64,000 bases of DNA from Marinosulfonomonas sp. Lineage in GTDB: Bacteria > Pseudomonadota > Alphaproteobacteria > Rhodobacterales > Rhodobacteraceae. The stretch lies in NCBI GenBank assembly GCA_026984915.1, contig JALSRG010000007.1:26887-90886 (forward strand), read 5' to 3'. Below, piece by piece: positions 54,332 through 64,000 of the stretch (position 1 is its first letter; every line of letters begins with the position of its first letter). A model generated the notes under the pieces. It searched no databases. It was not told where the DNA came from and saw only the letters and a program-made list of their open reading frames with translations. Made by a program: the position numbers and the translations under genes.

Positions 54332-56878
54332 ATGTCGCGTTACACCGCATCCGATATCGAAAAGAAATGGCAGGAAACCTGGGACAAGGCCGGTGTGTTC
54401 ACGGTCGAGCGCGACGAATCACGCCCGAAGTACTATGTTCTGGAAATGCTGCCCTATCCGTCCGGGCGCATTCATATGGGGCATGTGCGCAACTACACCA
54501 TGGGGGACGTGATTGCGCGCTATAAAATGGCCCGTGGTTTTAATGTGTTGCACCCGATGGGCTGGGATGCCTTCGGAATGCCGGCTGAAAATGCAGCCAT
54601 GGCTGTTGGCGGCCATCCCAAGGACTGGACCTATCAGAACATTGACGACATGCGCGCCCAGATGAAACCACTGGGCCTTTCCATCGACTGGAGCCGCGAA
54701 TTTGCCACATGCGACCCGGAATATTATGGCCAGCAACAGGCCCTGTTTCTGGATATGCTGGAGAAAGGGCTGATCTATCGCAAGAACGCCGTAGTCAACT
54801 GGGATCCGGTGGATATGACGGTGCTGGCCAACGAACAGGTGATCGACGGCAAGGGCTGGCGATCCGGTGCGCCGGTTGAGCGGCGTGAACTGACACAGTG
54901 GTTTTTTCGCATCAGCGATTTCGCCGAAGAGCTGCTTGACGCCATCGACGGGCTGAAGGACTGGCCGGAAAAGGTGCGCCTGATGCAGAAGAACTGGATC
55001 GGCAAATCACGCGGGCTGGAAATGGCTTTTGAACTTGCGACCCCCGTGAACGGATTTGACAAGGTCGAGGTCTATACCACCCGCCCGGATACGCTGATGG
55101 GGGCATCCTTTATCGGAATTTCACCCGATCACCCCCTGGCCAGGGCATTGGAGGCCGAAAATCCGGATCTGGCTGCGTTCAATGCGGAATGCCGCCGCAT
55201 GGGAACATCCGAGGCCGATCTGGAAACCGCCGAGAAAAAGGGTTTCGATACCGGACTGAAAGCCCGCCATCCGCTCAACCCGGACTGGGAGCTGCCTGTC
55301 TGGGTCGCCAATTTCATCCTGATGGATTACGGCACCGGCGCAATTTTCGGCTGCCCTGCGCATGATCAGCGAGACCTTGATTTTGCCCGCAAATATGCGC
55401 TGCCGGTGATTGATACATTCATTGCCAGGGAAAACGGCAAGCCGGTTGAGAATGAAGCCTTCGTACCGCCCAAGACCGAACCGGTACAATGGATCAACCA
55501 TTTTGCCGGACTGGATGTGGCCACGGGACAAGAGGCGATCGACAGAACAATCGAATATGCGGAAAAACATGGCTGGGGCCAGGGAAAGACGCAATACCGT
55601 CTGCGTGACTGGGGCCTGTCGCGGCAGCGCTATTGGGGCTGTCCGATTCCGGTAGTGCATTGCGACGATTGCGGTGTTGTCCCGGAAAAAAAGGAAAACC
55701 TGCCGATCCGCCTGCCCGATGATGTCACATTTGATATCCCCGGCAACCCGCTGGACCGGCACCCGACCTGGCGCAATACCACCTGCCCGAAATGCGGCAA
55801 GCCCGCACAGCGCGAGACGGATACCATGGATACGTTTGTTGACAGTTCATGGTATTACGCGCGCTACACGGCGCCGCACGCAAAAACCCCGACCAGTGCG
55901 CCGGATGTGGATTACTGGATGAATGTCGATCAGTATATCGGCGGGATTGAACACGCGATTCTGCATCTGCTCTATTCGCGCTTTTTTGCCCGCGCAATGC
56001 ATCTGACCGGCCATCTGCCGGCAAAAGCGATCGAGCCATTCAATGCCCTGTTTACCCAGGGGATGGTGACCCATGAAATCTATCAGACCCGGGATGAAAA
56101 GGGGCGGCCGGTCTATCATCTGCCCGAAGACGTGGAGAATGGAAAGCTGAAGGCAACCGGCGAGCCCGTGGAGATCATCCCCTCGGCAAAAATGTCGAAA
56201 TCAAAGAAGAACGTGGTGGATCCCGTCAATATCGTCTCGGGTTTCGGTGCGGATACGGCACGCTGGTTCGTGTTGTCGGATTCGCCACCGGAACGGGATG
56301 TGGAATGGACATCCAGCGGTGCGGAAGGGGCCTATAAGCATCTGGGACGGGTCTGGCGCCTGGCCCAGGAAATCGCCAAGAGTGAAACCCCGGCGAACAA
56401 AGATGATCTGCCACTGGAAAAAGCGCTGCACCGCACCATTGACGACGTGACAAGGGGAATTGAGGGGTTTGCCTTCAATACCTCGATCGCAAAGCTGTAT
56501 GCCTTTACCAATACCTTGGCCAAATCTGCTGCGGGAGCGGCAATACGCCAGAAGGCAATGCGGATTCTGGCACAGCTCATGAGCCCGATGACACCACATC
56601 TGGCAGAAGAAATATGGGACCTTCTGGGCGGGAAGGGGCTTGTAACACAGGCGGAATGGCCAGTGGCCGATCCCGAAATGCTGGTTGAAGAAGACGTAAC
56701 ACTACCCATTCAGGTGAATGGCAAACGCCGCTCGGAAATCACCGTTCCGAAAGACATGCCAAAGGAAGAGGTTGAAAAACTGGCGCTGGCCGATCAAGCT
56801 GTGCAAAAGGCGCTTCAGGGTCAGGCGCCGAAAAAGCTGATCGTTGTTCCGGGTCGAATTGTAAATGTTGTTGTCTAG
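54332..56878 (+). CDS. leuS: Leucyl-tRNA synthetase
   Basis: Charges tRNA-Leu. It has 848 residues, the bacterial class I enzyme. HIGH is seen as [12 protein letters not shown] near residue 49. The CP1 editing domain contains [12 protein letters not shown]. The zinc-ribbon segment is [18 protein letters not shown], and KMSKS is [12 protein letters not shown]. The C-terminal [13 protein letters not shown] domain is intact. It overlaps lptE by 14 bases. Confidence 0.97.
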   Translation: MSRYTASDIEKKWQETWDKAGVFTVERDESRPKYYVLEMLPYPSGRIHMGHVRNYTMGDVIARYKMARGFNVLHPMGWDAFGMPAENAAMAVGGHPKDWTYQNIDDMRAQMKPLGLSIDWSREFATCDPEYYGQQQALFLDMLEKGLIYRKNAVVNWDPVDMTVLANEQVIDGKGWRSGAPVERRELTQWFFRISDFAEELLDAIDGLKDWPEKVRLMQKNWIGKSRGLEMAFELATPVNGFDKVEVYTTRPDTLMGASFIGISPDHPLARALEAENPDLAAFNAECRRMGTSEADLETAEKKGFDTGLKARHPLNPDWELPVWVANFILMDYGTGAIFGCPAHDQRDLDFARKYALPVIDTFIARENGKPVENEAFVPPKTEPVQWINHFAGLDVATGQEAIDRTIEYAEKHGWGQGKTQYRLRDWGLSRQRYWGCPIPVVHCDDCGVVPEKKENLPIRLPDDVTFDIPGNPLDRHPTWRNTTCPKCGKPAQRETDTMDTFVDSSWYYARYTAPHAKTPTSAPDVDYWMNVDQYIGGIEHAILHLLYSRFFARAMHLTGHLPAKAIEPFNALFTQGMVTHEIYQTRDEKGRPVYHLPEDVENGKLKATGEPVEIIPSAKMSKSKKNVVDPVNIVSGFGADTARWFVLSDSPPERDVEWTSSGAEGAYKHLGRVWRLAQEIAKSETPANKDDLPLEKALHRTIDDVTRGIEGFAFNTSIAKLYAFTNTLAKSAAGAAIRQKAMRILAQLMSPMTPHLAEEIWDLLGGKGLVTQAEWPVADPEMLVEEDVTLPIQVNGKRRSEITVPKDMPKEEVEKLALADQAVQKALQGQAPKKLIVVPGRIVNVVV

Positions 56879-57353
56879 CCGTCGCAGTTTCGTCTTGACG
56901 TTTGCCGCCCTTGCCGGCTGCGGGTTCCGGCCCGCCTATGCACCGGGTGGCCCGGCTGAGGGATTGCGGGGGCGCGTATCTGTTCAGCCGCCAAAAGACG
57001 TTAATGATTTCACCTTGCTGAAAAGGCTGGAAGAACGGCTGGGGCGCCCGCAGGCATCGCGCTATATATTGAACTACCAACTGGATCTGAGCGAAAGTGG
57101 GCTGGCAATATCGCCGACCCAGGAAATCACACGGTTTCATATTGTCGGCAAGGCCCGGTTCAGCCTGACGGACACCGCAAACGGGCAGGTTGTCAAATCC
57201 GGTCTGGTGGACAGTTTCACCAGTTACAGTGCAACGGGCACCACGATCAGCACCCAGGTTGCAAAACAGGATGCTTATCGGCGGCTGATGGTTATTCTGG
57301 CGGACCAGATTGTCACACACCTGCTGTCGCCGGACACCGGGGATGGCCAATGA
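56865..57353 (+). CDS. lptE: LPS-assembly lipoprotein LptE
   Basis: 162 residues. A lipoprotein signal with lipobox LAGC at residue 19 precedes [11 protein letters not shown], the LptE-type mature start. LptE plugs the LptD barrel that inserts lipopolysaccharide into the outer membrane. It is divergent in sequence, and the assignment rests on the signal, the length and the leuS-lptE-holA order. It overlaps both neighbours. Confidence 0.87.
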   Translation: MLLSSRRSFVLTFAALAGCGFRPAYAPGGPAEGLRGRVSVQPPKDVNDFTLLKRLEERLGRPQASRYILNYQLDLSESGLAISPTQEITRFHIVGKARFSLTDTANGQVVKSGLVDSFTSYSATGTTISTQVAKQDAYRRLMVILADQIVTHLLSPDTGDGQ

Positions 57354-58348
57354 AACTGACCGGGCGCAACGCCAGGGTCTATTTTTCAAAGCCGGAGCCG
57401 GAGCGTGCGGGCCTGCTTATCTATGGGGCGGATCCGATGCGGGTGGCCCTGAAACGGCAGGAGGTCATTCAGGCGCTGATCGGCAAGAATGGCGAAGAAG
57501 AAATGCGCCTGACCCGTATACCGGCCAGCGAATTGCGTTCTGACCCCGCCTTGCTGATGGATGCAATCAAGGCGCAGGGGTTCTTTCCGGGCCCGCGTGT
57601 GGCCTTTGTTGAAGATGCGGCCGACGGGTTGAGCAAGACCATTGGTGCGGCGATGCAAGACTGGCAGCCGGGTGATGCCCAGATCATCGTGACAGCCAAG
57701 CAGTTGCCGGCCCGTTCCTCCCTGCGCAAAGCCTTTGAGACCCACAACAATGCCTATGCCGTGGGTATCTATGATGATCCGCCGGACCGCGACGAGATCG
57801 AAGCCGAATTGCGCAAGGCCGGGCTGAGCCGGGTTGATCAGGATGCAATGGCGGGTCTCATCGCATTTTCGCGCAGTCTGGATCCGGGGGATTTTCGCCA
57901 GTTGATCGTAAAGCTTGGTCTTTTCAAAACAGATGATCCAAACCCGTTGAGTGCAGAGGAGATCACGGCATTGGCCCCGACCTCCAGCGAGGCGGCGCTG
58001 GACGACATTCTGAATGCGGTTGCCGAGGCGCGAACCGGTGAAATTGGTCCGATCCTGCGCAAGCTGGAAGCACAGGGAATGCAGCCTGTCGGGCTGTGTA
58101 TCGGCGCAACCCGACATTTTCGCGCGCTGCATCAGGTTGCATCCGGCGCACCGGTGCGCCCGCCGTTGTTTGGCCCGCGCCGCGACCGGATGCATAAACA
58201 GGCGCGCAGTTGGGGCTTCGGGAAACTGGAGCGGGCACTGGAAATGCTGGTGGACACCGATTTGCAGCTGCGTTCCACAAGCCGGGCGCCGGCCATGGCC
58301 TTGATTGAGCGGACTCTTATACGACTGTCAATGATGGGGCGGCGTTAG
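57350..58348 (+). CDS. holA: DNA polymerase III delta subunit
   Basis: The clamp-loader subunit that opens the beta sliding clamp, 332 residues. It shows the LIYGADPMRVALKRQEVIQAL N-terminal Walker-like region, the long PARSSLRKAFE segment and the C-terminal RDRMHKQARSWGFGKLERALEMLVDTDLQLRS helix bundle. It overlaps lptE by four bases (ATGA) and is convergent with the flavoprotein gene, two bases apart. Confidence 0.92.
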   Translation: MKLTGRNARVYFSKPEPERAGLLIYGADPMRVALKRQEVIQALIGKNGEEEMRLTRIPASELRSDPALLMDAIKAQGFFPGPRVAFVEDAADGLSKTIGAAMQDWQPGDAQIIVTAKQLPARSSLRKAFETHNNAYAVGIYDDPPDRDEIEAELRKAGLSRVDQDAMAGLIAFSRSLDPGDFRQLIVKLGLFKTDDPNPLSAEEITALAPTSSEAALDDILNAVAEARTGEIGPILRKLEAQGMQPVGLCIGATRHFRALHQVASGAPVRPPLFGPRRDRMHKQARSWGFGKLERALEMLVDTDLQLRSTSRAPAMALIERTLIRLSMMGRR

Positions 58349-58350
58349 GG

Positions 58351-59526
58351 TCAGTGTTTGGCCATCTGTGCCGCGGCCTTGCCAGCCCAGCGCCCGGTTG
58401 CCAGGCAGGCTGTCAGAAGATAGCCGCCGGTTGGGGCCTCCCAGTCCAGCATTTCTCCGGCACAAAACACACCCGGTATGGTCTTTAGCTCCAGATCACT
58501 TGTCATCGCGTCAAAGCGGACCCCGCCGGCCGTGGAAATGGCCTCGTCCATCGGTCTGGGGCCTTGCAGCGGAACCGGCAGCGATTTCAGCAACCCGGCC
58601 AGTTTGGCACCGGTTGGCAATGGTCGCGCAAATTCCTGAAGCAACGCCAGTTTGACGCCACTCAGCCGAAAGGATTTCCGCAGATAGTTGCTGAATGTGG
58701 CTTTCCCCTGAGGACGCGCCATTCGGCCCTGAATTTTTTGAAGGTCCCAGTCCGGCAACAAGTCCAGCGATAATCTGGCACCCCCACGCAGGGCACGCGA
58801 AACGGCATAAATACCGCCGCCCTCCAGCCCGCGTTCGGAAACGATGAATTCGCCGCGAACAGATTCCCCGTTGACCTGCAAGGCGACCCCTTTGACAGGC
58901 GCACCAAAGAACCGGGCCATGTAAGGTGACCAGTCAACCTGAAAACCCATATTGGCCGGTTGAAACGGGGTTATGCTGGCCCCCCGTTTTCGCAGCAGGT
59001 CAGACCAGGCACCATCAGAACCCAGACGTGACCAGCTGGCCCCGCCCAGCGCCAGCACACAAACCTGTTGTGGTAATGTCATGCGGCCATCCGGCGTATC
59101 AAAAACAAAATCCTGCCCTGCCCAGCCCTGCCAGCGCCAGCGCGTTTGCATGTTCACGCCCTTGCCGGCCAGACGGCGCAGCCAGTTGCGAAGCAAGGGT
59201 GAGGTTTTCATCGACTTCGGAAAAACACGTCCGCTGGAACCGGTAAAGACCTCTTGCCCAAGTGCGCGCGCCCAGCCCTGCATCTGTACGGGGCCAAACG
59301 ACGTCAGCATCGGGCGCAGGCTGGGTTCTGCCTCATGAAAATGCGGCAGAAAATCTGAGAGAGATTCATCTTTGGTCAGGTTCAGGCCGGATTTTCCGGC
59401 CATGAGAAACTTGCGGCCAACAGAAGGCATTGCATCGGCAACGGTGACACGCAGATGTGCATCAGCCATCTGCTCTGCCGCCATCAGACCGGCCGGACCC
59501 GCGCCGATGACCAACGCATGTTTCAT
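58351..59526 (-). CDS. TIGR03862-type flavoprotein (NAD(P)/FAD-dependent oxidoreductase)
   Basis: 391 residues of the HI0933-like flavoprotein group. FAD-binding GAGPAGLMAAEQMADAHLRVTV starts the protein. It is followed by SVGRKFLMAGKSGLNLT, the family motif, and the C-terminal GVFCAGEMLDWEAPTGGYLLTACLATG block. The enzymatic reaction is unknown; related proteins act in RNA modification or as oxidoreductases. Its start overlaps the MscS-type gene stop (ATGA). Confidence 0.85.
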   Translation of the reverse strand: MKHALVIGAGPAGLMAAEQMADAHLRVTVADAMPSVGRKFLMAGKSGLNLTKDESLSDFLPHFHEAEPSLRPMLTSFGPVQMQGWARALGQEVFTGSSGRVFPKSMKTSPLLRNWLRRLAGKGVNMQTRWRWQGWAGQDFVFDTPDGRMTLPQQVCVLALGGASWSRLGSDGAWSDLLRKRGASITPFQPANMGFQVDWSPYMARFFGAPVKGVALQVNGESVRGEFIVSERGLEGGGIYAVSRALRGGARLSLDLLPDWDLQKIQGRMARPQGKATFSNYLRKSFRLSGVKLALLQEFARPLPTGAKLAGLLKSLPVPLQGPRPMDEAISTAGGVRFDAMTSDLELKTIPGVFCAGEMLDWEAPTGGYLLTACLATGRWAGKAAAQMAKH

Positions 59527-60851
59527 TTTCCCGATTGCGCCGGCGGCGTGTTCCTGAATTCGACAACCCGATGCGGATAAGGAATTTTTATGCCGTTATC
59601 CCGCAGCGCATTCCAGACTAGAAACAGCACGTCCGAGGTAAATTTGTGCTTGCCGTCATCCAGTCCATTCACCCAGAACTCAACAGCGAAATCGACACCG
59701 CTTTCGCCAAAACCGCGCAATTCGCAATCGGGCGGAAACGGTTTGTCCAGAACTTCGGGGTGTTTGCTGACTGCGGCCTCTATGATCTCGGGAACCTTGT
59801 TGATATCGGTGTCATAACTGACAGAAAAAGGCGCCTCATAGCGGTTGGCCGATCCGCTGTCAGAGTAGTTGATCACACGGGTTGTAATGAAATCCTCATT
59901 CGGAACCACAATCCAGCGGCCGTCAAAAGTTTCCAGTATGGCGGCGCGCGCTGTCATTTTTACAATTGTCCCGGCCTCGCCGCCGTCCAGTTCGACATAA
60001 TCGCCAACAGTTGCCTGGCCTTCCAGCAACAGAATGACACCCGAAATGAAGTTGGCCGCGATTTTCTGAAGACCAAAGCCCAACCCCACACCGATGGCAC
60101 CGCCCAGCACTGCAAGCGTTGAAAGATTGATTCCCATGATGCTCATCAACAACAGGAACGCCGTGCCGAAAATCGCTATTTCCGCGGCTTTGACCGCAAG
60201 CTGACGTGTGGCCGGGCGCAGCTCTTCTTTCTGTCCCAGATAGCTGGCGCTCTGATCATTTGACCAACGACCCAGCCAGAACAACAGCGACCCGGCAATG
60301 ACCCCGCGCACAAGTGCCATGACCGAGAAGGAAATATTGCCAAGCTGAATGACGGTGGCTGAAAGAAAGGCCGTAAGTGGCGCCAGAAGGCCCAGCGCAA
60401 ACAGCGCCATGGCCGGGATCAGGACGTATTTGCCAAGAAGTTTCAAGAACGGATCGCGGATAATTTTGTGCACCAATGCCCGGGCCGCCAGAAACAGGAA
60501 AACCCGTTTACCAAAGGCAATGACCGCACCAGAACCAAACATTGATCGTGTGATCTGTTCGCCGATGGCAGTGAACCCGTAAGCAAGAAGCGGAAGCAGC
60601 AGGGGCAGAAAAACCAATACAAACCGGCGTATGGAGGCAAGCATCGACTGCTGGTCTTTCGGGGGCAAGACAAGCCGTGTCAGGAGCGGATCGAGTTTGC
60701 GGCTGACGGCAACAGCAATCACGAAAGCCAGAACCAGCAAGGCAAACTGCGACCATGCAGCCGGGCTGAGCAACCAATCCTGTGCCAAATCCCAGCCCTG
60801 GTTTACATAACCCATGACCGTATCAAGAAAGTCAGATTTGTTTGCAGCCAT
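59523..60851 (-). CDS. MscS-family mechanosensitive channel
   Basis: An inner-membrane channel of 442 residues, larger than minimal MscS (~290), with extra N-terminal membrane helices. The pore helix and beta-domain region is clear: LAVLGGAIGVGLGFGLQKIAANFISGVILLLEGQATVGDYVELDGGEAGTIVKMTARAAILETFDGRWIVVPNEDFI. It probably relieves osmotic pressure. It is co-transcribed with the downstream flavoprotein gene by overlap, without an obvious functional link. Confidence 0.9.
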   Translation of the reverse strand: MAANKSDFLDTVMGYVNQGWDLAQDWLLSPAAWSQFALLVLAFVIAVAVSRKLDPLLTRLVLPPKDQQSMLASIRRFVLVFLPLLLPLLAYGFTAIGEQITRSMFGSGAVIAFGKRVFLFLAARALVHKIIRDPFLKLLGKYVLIPAMALFALGLLAPLTAFLSATVIQLGNISFSVMALVRGVIAGSLLFWLGRWSNDQSASYLGQKEELRPATRQLAVKAAEIAIFGTAFLLLMSIMGINLSTLAVLGGAIGVGLGFGLQKIAANFISGVILLLEGQATVGDYVELDGGEAGTIVKMTARAAILETFDGRWIVVPNEDFITTRVINYSDSGSANRYEAPFSVSYDTDINKVPEIIEAAVSKHPEVLDKPFPPDCELRGFGESGVDFAVEFWVNGLDDGKHKFTSDVLFLVWNALRDNGIKIPYPHRVVEFRNTPPAQSGK

Positions 60852-60924
60852 TTGGTCCTCCCAGAGGATGAAATCCCGGTACGTTTCTGCAATGACCCCG
60901 AACCTGCCCTGAAATCAAGTGCCC

Positions 60925-61536
60925 TTAGTGGCACATTTCCTTTATCCGGCGCGCAATCTCAGCATCGGCCGCCAGACTGTCGGCAACCAGGGCTTTGGCA
61001 TTGGCCAGCAATAACTCAGGCGTTGAAAGCCTGTCTATGAGGCCGAACTTCAGGGCCTCTTCTGCGGTCAGTCTGGAGCCAGCCATCAGAATCAGTTTGG
61101 CCCGCGCCGGGCCGACAAGGGTAACCAACCGCGCCGGGTCGGATGGCTGAGGCAAAAAACCCAGCTTCATGACCGGATAAAAGAATTTGGCTGTCGGAAC
61201 ACTTATCCGCAAATCACATGCCAGAGCCATGCCAAAGGCACCACCTGCCAGGGTCCCGTTCAATGCGGCAATGGTCAGGCATGGAAGCGCTGCAATGGAC
61301 TGGGATAGTTCTTCCCAAACCGGATTTGTCGCCAACCCTGCGCCTGCCTCATTCAAGTCCGCACCGGCACTGAACACCTTGCCCACACCGGTCAGAATCA
61401 GGGCGTGTGCCTCTGCCTGTGCCTTTTTGGAAATCTCTGTCAGTCTTTCCAGCATGGCCCTGGTCAGAGCATTGGCTTTCTCCGGGCGGTTCAGCGTGAC
61501 GATCCAGAGATTGTCTTCCCTTAGCAAGTCAATCAT
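60925..61536 (-). CDS. Enoyl-CoA hydratase/isomerase-family protein (short)
   Basis: 203 residues of the crotonase fold, shorter than the usual ~255-260. The core is present: LNRPEKANALTRAML, GVGKVFSAGADLNE (first oxyanion loop), AALNGTLAGGAFGMALACDLRIS (second oxyanion loop) and FFYPVMKLGFLPQPSDPARLVTLVG. The usual acid/base glutamates of hydratases are not evident, and the C-terminal trimerisation helices are shortened. The reaction is uncertain. It overlaps the SDR gene by eight bases, suggesting a shared CoA-ester pathway. Confidence 0.82.
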   Translation of the reverse strand: MIDLLREDNLWIVTLNRPEKANALTRAMLERLTEISKKAQAEAHALILTGVGKVFSAGADLNEAGAGLATNPVWEELSQSIAALPCLTIAALNGTLAGGAFGMALACDLRISVPTAKFFYPVMKLGFLPQPSDPARLVTLVGPARAKLILMAGSRLTAEEALKFGLIDRLSTPELLLANAKALVADSLAADAEIARRIKEMCH

Positions 61537-62287
61537 TGGCCAATCCAAGATGTGCAAGAATTTCCGGGTCGCGCAGCGATATTTCCTGACCGATATAGGC
61601 ATCTGCCTTGCTGGTACACATCCAGACAAGCGCCTTTGCCGGCCATTCCGCCGGGATGTGGTCTGACCAGTCCAACTGGCTGACCGGGTTTATGCCACTG
61701 GCGCGGATTTCCTTTTGCATCCCGGTGGCAACGGTCCCCGGCGACAGGCCCATGACCCGCAAACCCTTGCCGCGACCCTCGCGATCGGCACAGGCAGTCA
61801 GCATGGCTGCCCCGGCCTTTGAGGAACAATAGGCGCTCCATCCTTCAAGCGCATTATGAGCAGCCCCCGAACTGATGGTCAGGATGGTTCCCTTCTTTTC
61901 AGATATCATCCGGGGCATGACGGCGCGCATACCGTGATAAACACCCTTGAGATTGACATCGATTGCACGGCCCCACGCTGCCGGATCGGTTGTGTCCAGC
62001 ATGGCGATCGGCTCAATCACGCCTGCGTTGTTTATCAGTACATCCAGGCCACCGAAATGCGATCTTGTTTGCTGGACGGCGGACTGGACCGATTCAAAAC
62101 TGCTGACATCACAGGAAATGGCCAGAGCTTGTGGCCCGATTTCCTGCGCCAGTTCCATGAGTGCGTCTTTGCTACGCGCCAGAATGGCAACATTTGCCCC
62201 CGCCTCTGCAAAAGCGCTGGCGGCAGCAGCACCAATTCCCCGACTGGCGCCGGTAATCACCACTGTCTTTCCCGAAATTTCCCCCAT
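61529..62287 (-). CDS. Short-chain dehydrogenase/reductase
   Basis: 252 residues. A classical SDR: cofactor motif TGASRGIG at 13-20, NNAG strand, catalytic Ser in ISSG and Y-C-S-S-K (Tyr-x-x-x-Lys). The acidic or basic residue after strand 2 (AILARSKD) suggests NADP(H). The substrate is unknown. It pairs by overlap with the enoyl-CoA hydratase-like gene. Confidence 0.88.
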   Translation of the reverse strand: MGEISGKTVVITGASRGIGAAAASAFAEAGANVAILARSKDALMELAQEIGPQALAISCDVSSFESVQSAVQQTRSHFGGLDVLINNAGVIEPIAMLDTTDPAAWGRAIDVNLKGVYHGMRAVMPRMISEKKGTILTISSGAAHNALEGWSAYCSSKAGAAMLTACADREGRGKGLRVMGLSPGTVATGMQKEIRASGINPVSQLDWSDHIPAEWPAKALVWMCTSKADAYIGQEISLRDPEILAHLGLAND

Positions 62288-62412
62288 TTTTTTCTCCTGC
62301 CTTAAAATTGATCAAATCTTGGTTATATTCCGATTCGCCCCGGGAATTACTTGATCTCCCGGGCCTTGGCAGTCATTCTGCCGCCGAACAATTTAACAGT
62401 GAAAGGTTCGAT

Positions 62413-63930
62413 ATGAAACCGTGGAAATCCATTAGCGGCTGTGCCGCATTGATTACATTGATGGGCAGCACTGCCGCACTAGCGGATGTTACCGCACAAG
62501 AGGTTTGGGCTGATTGGAATAGTTACCTGACCGGTTTTGGCTACCAGATTTCGGCCCAGCAAAACACATCCGGCGACACACTTACAGTGACGGATTTTAC
62601 CGCGACGACAACCTTGCCCGAAGACGGTGGCAGCGTAACATTGACCCTTGCAAGCCTGGAGTTTACAGACCGCGGCGACGGGACAGTTGCCGTCTCCATG
62701 GCGCAACACAACCCCGTTATCATGGACATCACCCCAAAAGATGGCAAGCCGGTGCACATGGAGTTGGATTATTTCCAGACCGGGCTATCGATGATCGTTA
62801 GCGGCACTGCCGACGAAATGACCTATGCAAGCACTGCCAGCGAAATGGGTATCGAACTGAAAGACCTGACCGTTGATGGCACAAAAGCTGATGCGGTATC
62901 CGCTCTGCTCACAGGCCGTGATTTTCTGGGCAACTACGTCAGCCGGGTTGGCAATCTGCGCAGCATGGAATCAAACTCCAGCTTTGGCTCGGTTGAATAT
63001 AAAATTTCAGTCGCCGACCCCGAGGGTAAAGGCAGTTTTGATATCAGCGGGATGCTTGAAGATCTGAAAACCACGGCGGCCGGGGCCTTTCCGATGGCCA
63101 TGGATTTTCAAGACTTGGGTTCAGCGCTGAAAGCCGGATTTTCGGCGAATGGCAATGTCACCTACGGGCAGGGAAGCTCGGACTTTTCCGCAAACGACAA
63201 TGGAAAGATTACGTCCGGATCATCATCCTCCACGGGCGGAAGCCTGGAATTTGCGCTGGATGAAAACCATCTGATGTATGGCGCAACCAACCAAAATGCT
63301 GAAATGACATTTTCCAGCCCGGATATTCCATTCCCGTCGCTGACGATAAAAATGGCCGAAACCGTCGCCAAGCTGATGCTGCCGGTGTCAAAATCCGACA
63401 CACCGCAGGACTTTGGCTTCACGATCAAACTTGTTGATTTCGCCTTGCCCGAGGAAGTCTGGAGCATTGCCGATCCGACAGGGACCCTGCCGCATGATCC
63501 CGCGACGGTCATTCTGGATTTGGCCGGCAAGGCAAAGCTGTTCTTTGATATCCTGGATCCCAAAGCGCAGGAAGAAATGCAGGGGCAGGCCCCCGGCGAG
63601 GTTGATGAACTGAAGCTGAACGCCCTTGAAGTGAAAGTCGCCGGCGCGGATCTGACTGGCAATGGTGCGTTTACCCTGGACAACAATGATCTTGAAACTT
63701 TTGGCGGCGTTCCAAAGCCCATCGGAAGTATCAATCTGAAGCTTGTTGGCGGCAATGCGCTGCTCGACAAACTGGTGCAGATGGGGCTGTTGCCGGAAGA
63801 TCAGGCCATGGGCTTTCGCATGATGACCGGCATGTTCGCCAAACCGGGTGATGGCGATGATGTTCTGGTTTCAACAATAGAGTTCACTGAAGACGGTCAG
63901 GTTCTGGCCAATGGTCAGCGCCTGAAATAG
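62413..63930 (+). CDS. DUF2125 secreted protein
   Basis: 505 residues with a signal peptide (MKPWKSISGCAALITLMGSTAALA). The mature part is a long, beta-rich protein with repeated LTVTDF/VTLTLASLEF-type strands, fitting the alphaproteobacterial DUF2125 family of unknown function; the repeated-strand layout resembles lipid-transfer beta-taco proteins only superficially. It is monocistronic with a strong terminator. The 125 bases upstream include a 7-bp inverted repeat (CCCGGGA / TCCCGGG). Confidence 0.8.
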   Translation: MKPWKSISGCAALITLMGSTAALADVTAQEVWADWNSYLTGFGYQISAQQNTSGDTLTVTDFTATTTLPEDGGSVTLTLASLEFTDRGDGTVAVSMAQHNPVIMDITPKDGKPVHMELDYFQTGLSMIVSGTADEMTYASTASEMGIELKDLTVDGTKADAVSALLTGRDFLGNYVSRVGNLRSMESNSSFGSVEYKISVADPEGKGSFDISGMLEDLKTTAAGAFPMAMDFQDLGSALKAGFSANGNVTYGQGSSDFSANDNGKITSGSSSSTGGSLEFALDENHLMYGATNQNAEMTFSSPDIPFPSLTIKMAETVAKLMLPVSKSDTPQDFGFTIKLVDFALPEEVWSIADPTGTLPHDPATVILDLAGKAKLFFDILDPKAQEEMQGQAPGEVDELKLNALEVKVAGADLTGNGAFTLDNNDLETFGGVPKPIGSINLKLVGGNALLDKLVQMGLLPEDQAMGFRMMTGMFAKPGDGDDVLVSTIEFTEDGQVLANGQRLK

Positions 63931-63954
63931 AAACTGGCCCGTCAACGAAATGAC

Positions 63955-63985
63955 GCCGCCCCAAATTTTGGGGCGGCTTTTTTAT
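63955..63985 (+). terminator. Rho-independent terminator of the DUF2125 gene
   Basis: An 8-bp stem (GCCGCCCC / GGGGCGGC) around an A/T loop is followed by TTTTTTATT. Confidence 0.92.
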
Positions 63986-64000
63986 TAGCAACTGTATTTC

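Noticed and set aside
1..64000. CRISPR arrays, prophage or integrase genes
   Set aside because: No regularly spaced short repeats and no Cas, phage structural or integrase proteins were seen; the only mobile-element traces are the two IS6-type fragments.

Overview
The window reads as a chromosomal segment of a Rhodobacteraceae (Roseobacter-group) alphaproteobacterium. The evidence is the family-typical gene content: a petABC cytochrome bc1 operon, PetP/PetR-like and CenR-like regulators, leuS-lptE-holA, the xseB-ispA-dxs isoprenoid cluster, a gltD/gltB locus with two unrelated genes between, DUF3576 and DUF2125 proteins, and several small GSTs. Species assignment is not possible from reading alone. 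Almost all of the window is densely packed core genome with many 4-base ATGA overlaps.

Layout. 0-4 kb: AMP nucleosidase, an HU-type DNA-binding protein, a DMT exporter, and a CcdA-like/thioredoxin pair. 4-9 kb: aroC, then a TPP riboswitch driving the thiamine transporter thiBPQ. 9-12 kb: petABC on the minus strand. 12-16.5 kb: small GST/PaiB genes and a dapF-mtaB operon. 16.6-23.6 kb: an accessory islet bounded by tRNA-Lys(UUU) and tRNA-Leu(CAG). 23.7-33 kb: an NDUFA9-like protein, uppP and the glutamate synthase locus. 33-41.6 kb: an SH3 protein, a Hint-domain protein, mtgA, queG, a truncated cytochrome c peroxidase, ilvE and the petPR-like pair. 42-54 kb: isoprenoid precursor synthesis, Trm112/Lon-like/thioredoxin proteins, xthA, cenR, ribA, an L,D-transpeptidase, YggS and a porin. 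54-64 kb: leuS-lptE-holA, a flavoprotein, an MscS channel, enoyl-CoA hydratase/SDR genes and a DUF2125 protein.

The most interesting part is the islet. It carries a TRAP transporter (dctPQM), a DadA-like D-amino-acid oxidase/dehydrogenase and an Asp/Glu/hydantoin-racemase-like enzyme, which together look like uptake and interconversion of an amino-acid-like substrate. Two perfect 254-bp inverted repeats enclose the 5.0-kb TRAP-dadA segment. One copy is the promoter and first ~58 codons of the intact racemase gene. The other is an orphan copy upstream of dadA. The two halves of a decayed IS6-family transposase abut the outside of one repeat and the inside of the other, and they lie on opposite strands. 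Two ~120-bp repeats (about 92% identical by eye) sit next to the halves. Flipping the 5-kb segment on paper puts both transposase halves on one strand, makes the 120-bp repeats an inverted pair around them, and leaves racemase and dadA divergently transcribed. The segment has therefore very probably inverted by recombination between the 254-bp repeats, and may still do so.

Other notable points: an RBS-sequestering hairpin after the TPP aptamer; a GST gene with no ATG/GTG/TTG at its homology-supported start; a cytochrome c peroxidase gene cut back to an internal Met; and three 11-bp phased repeats after gltD.
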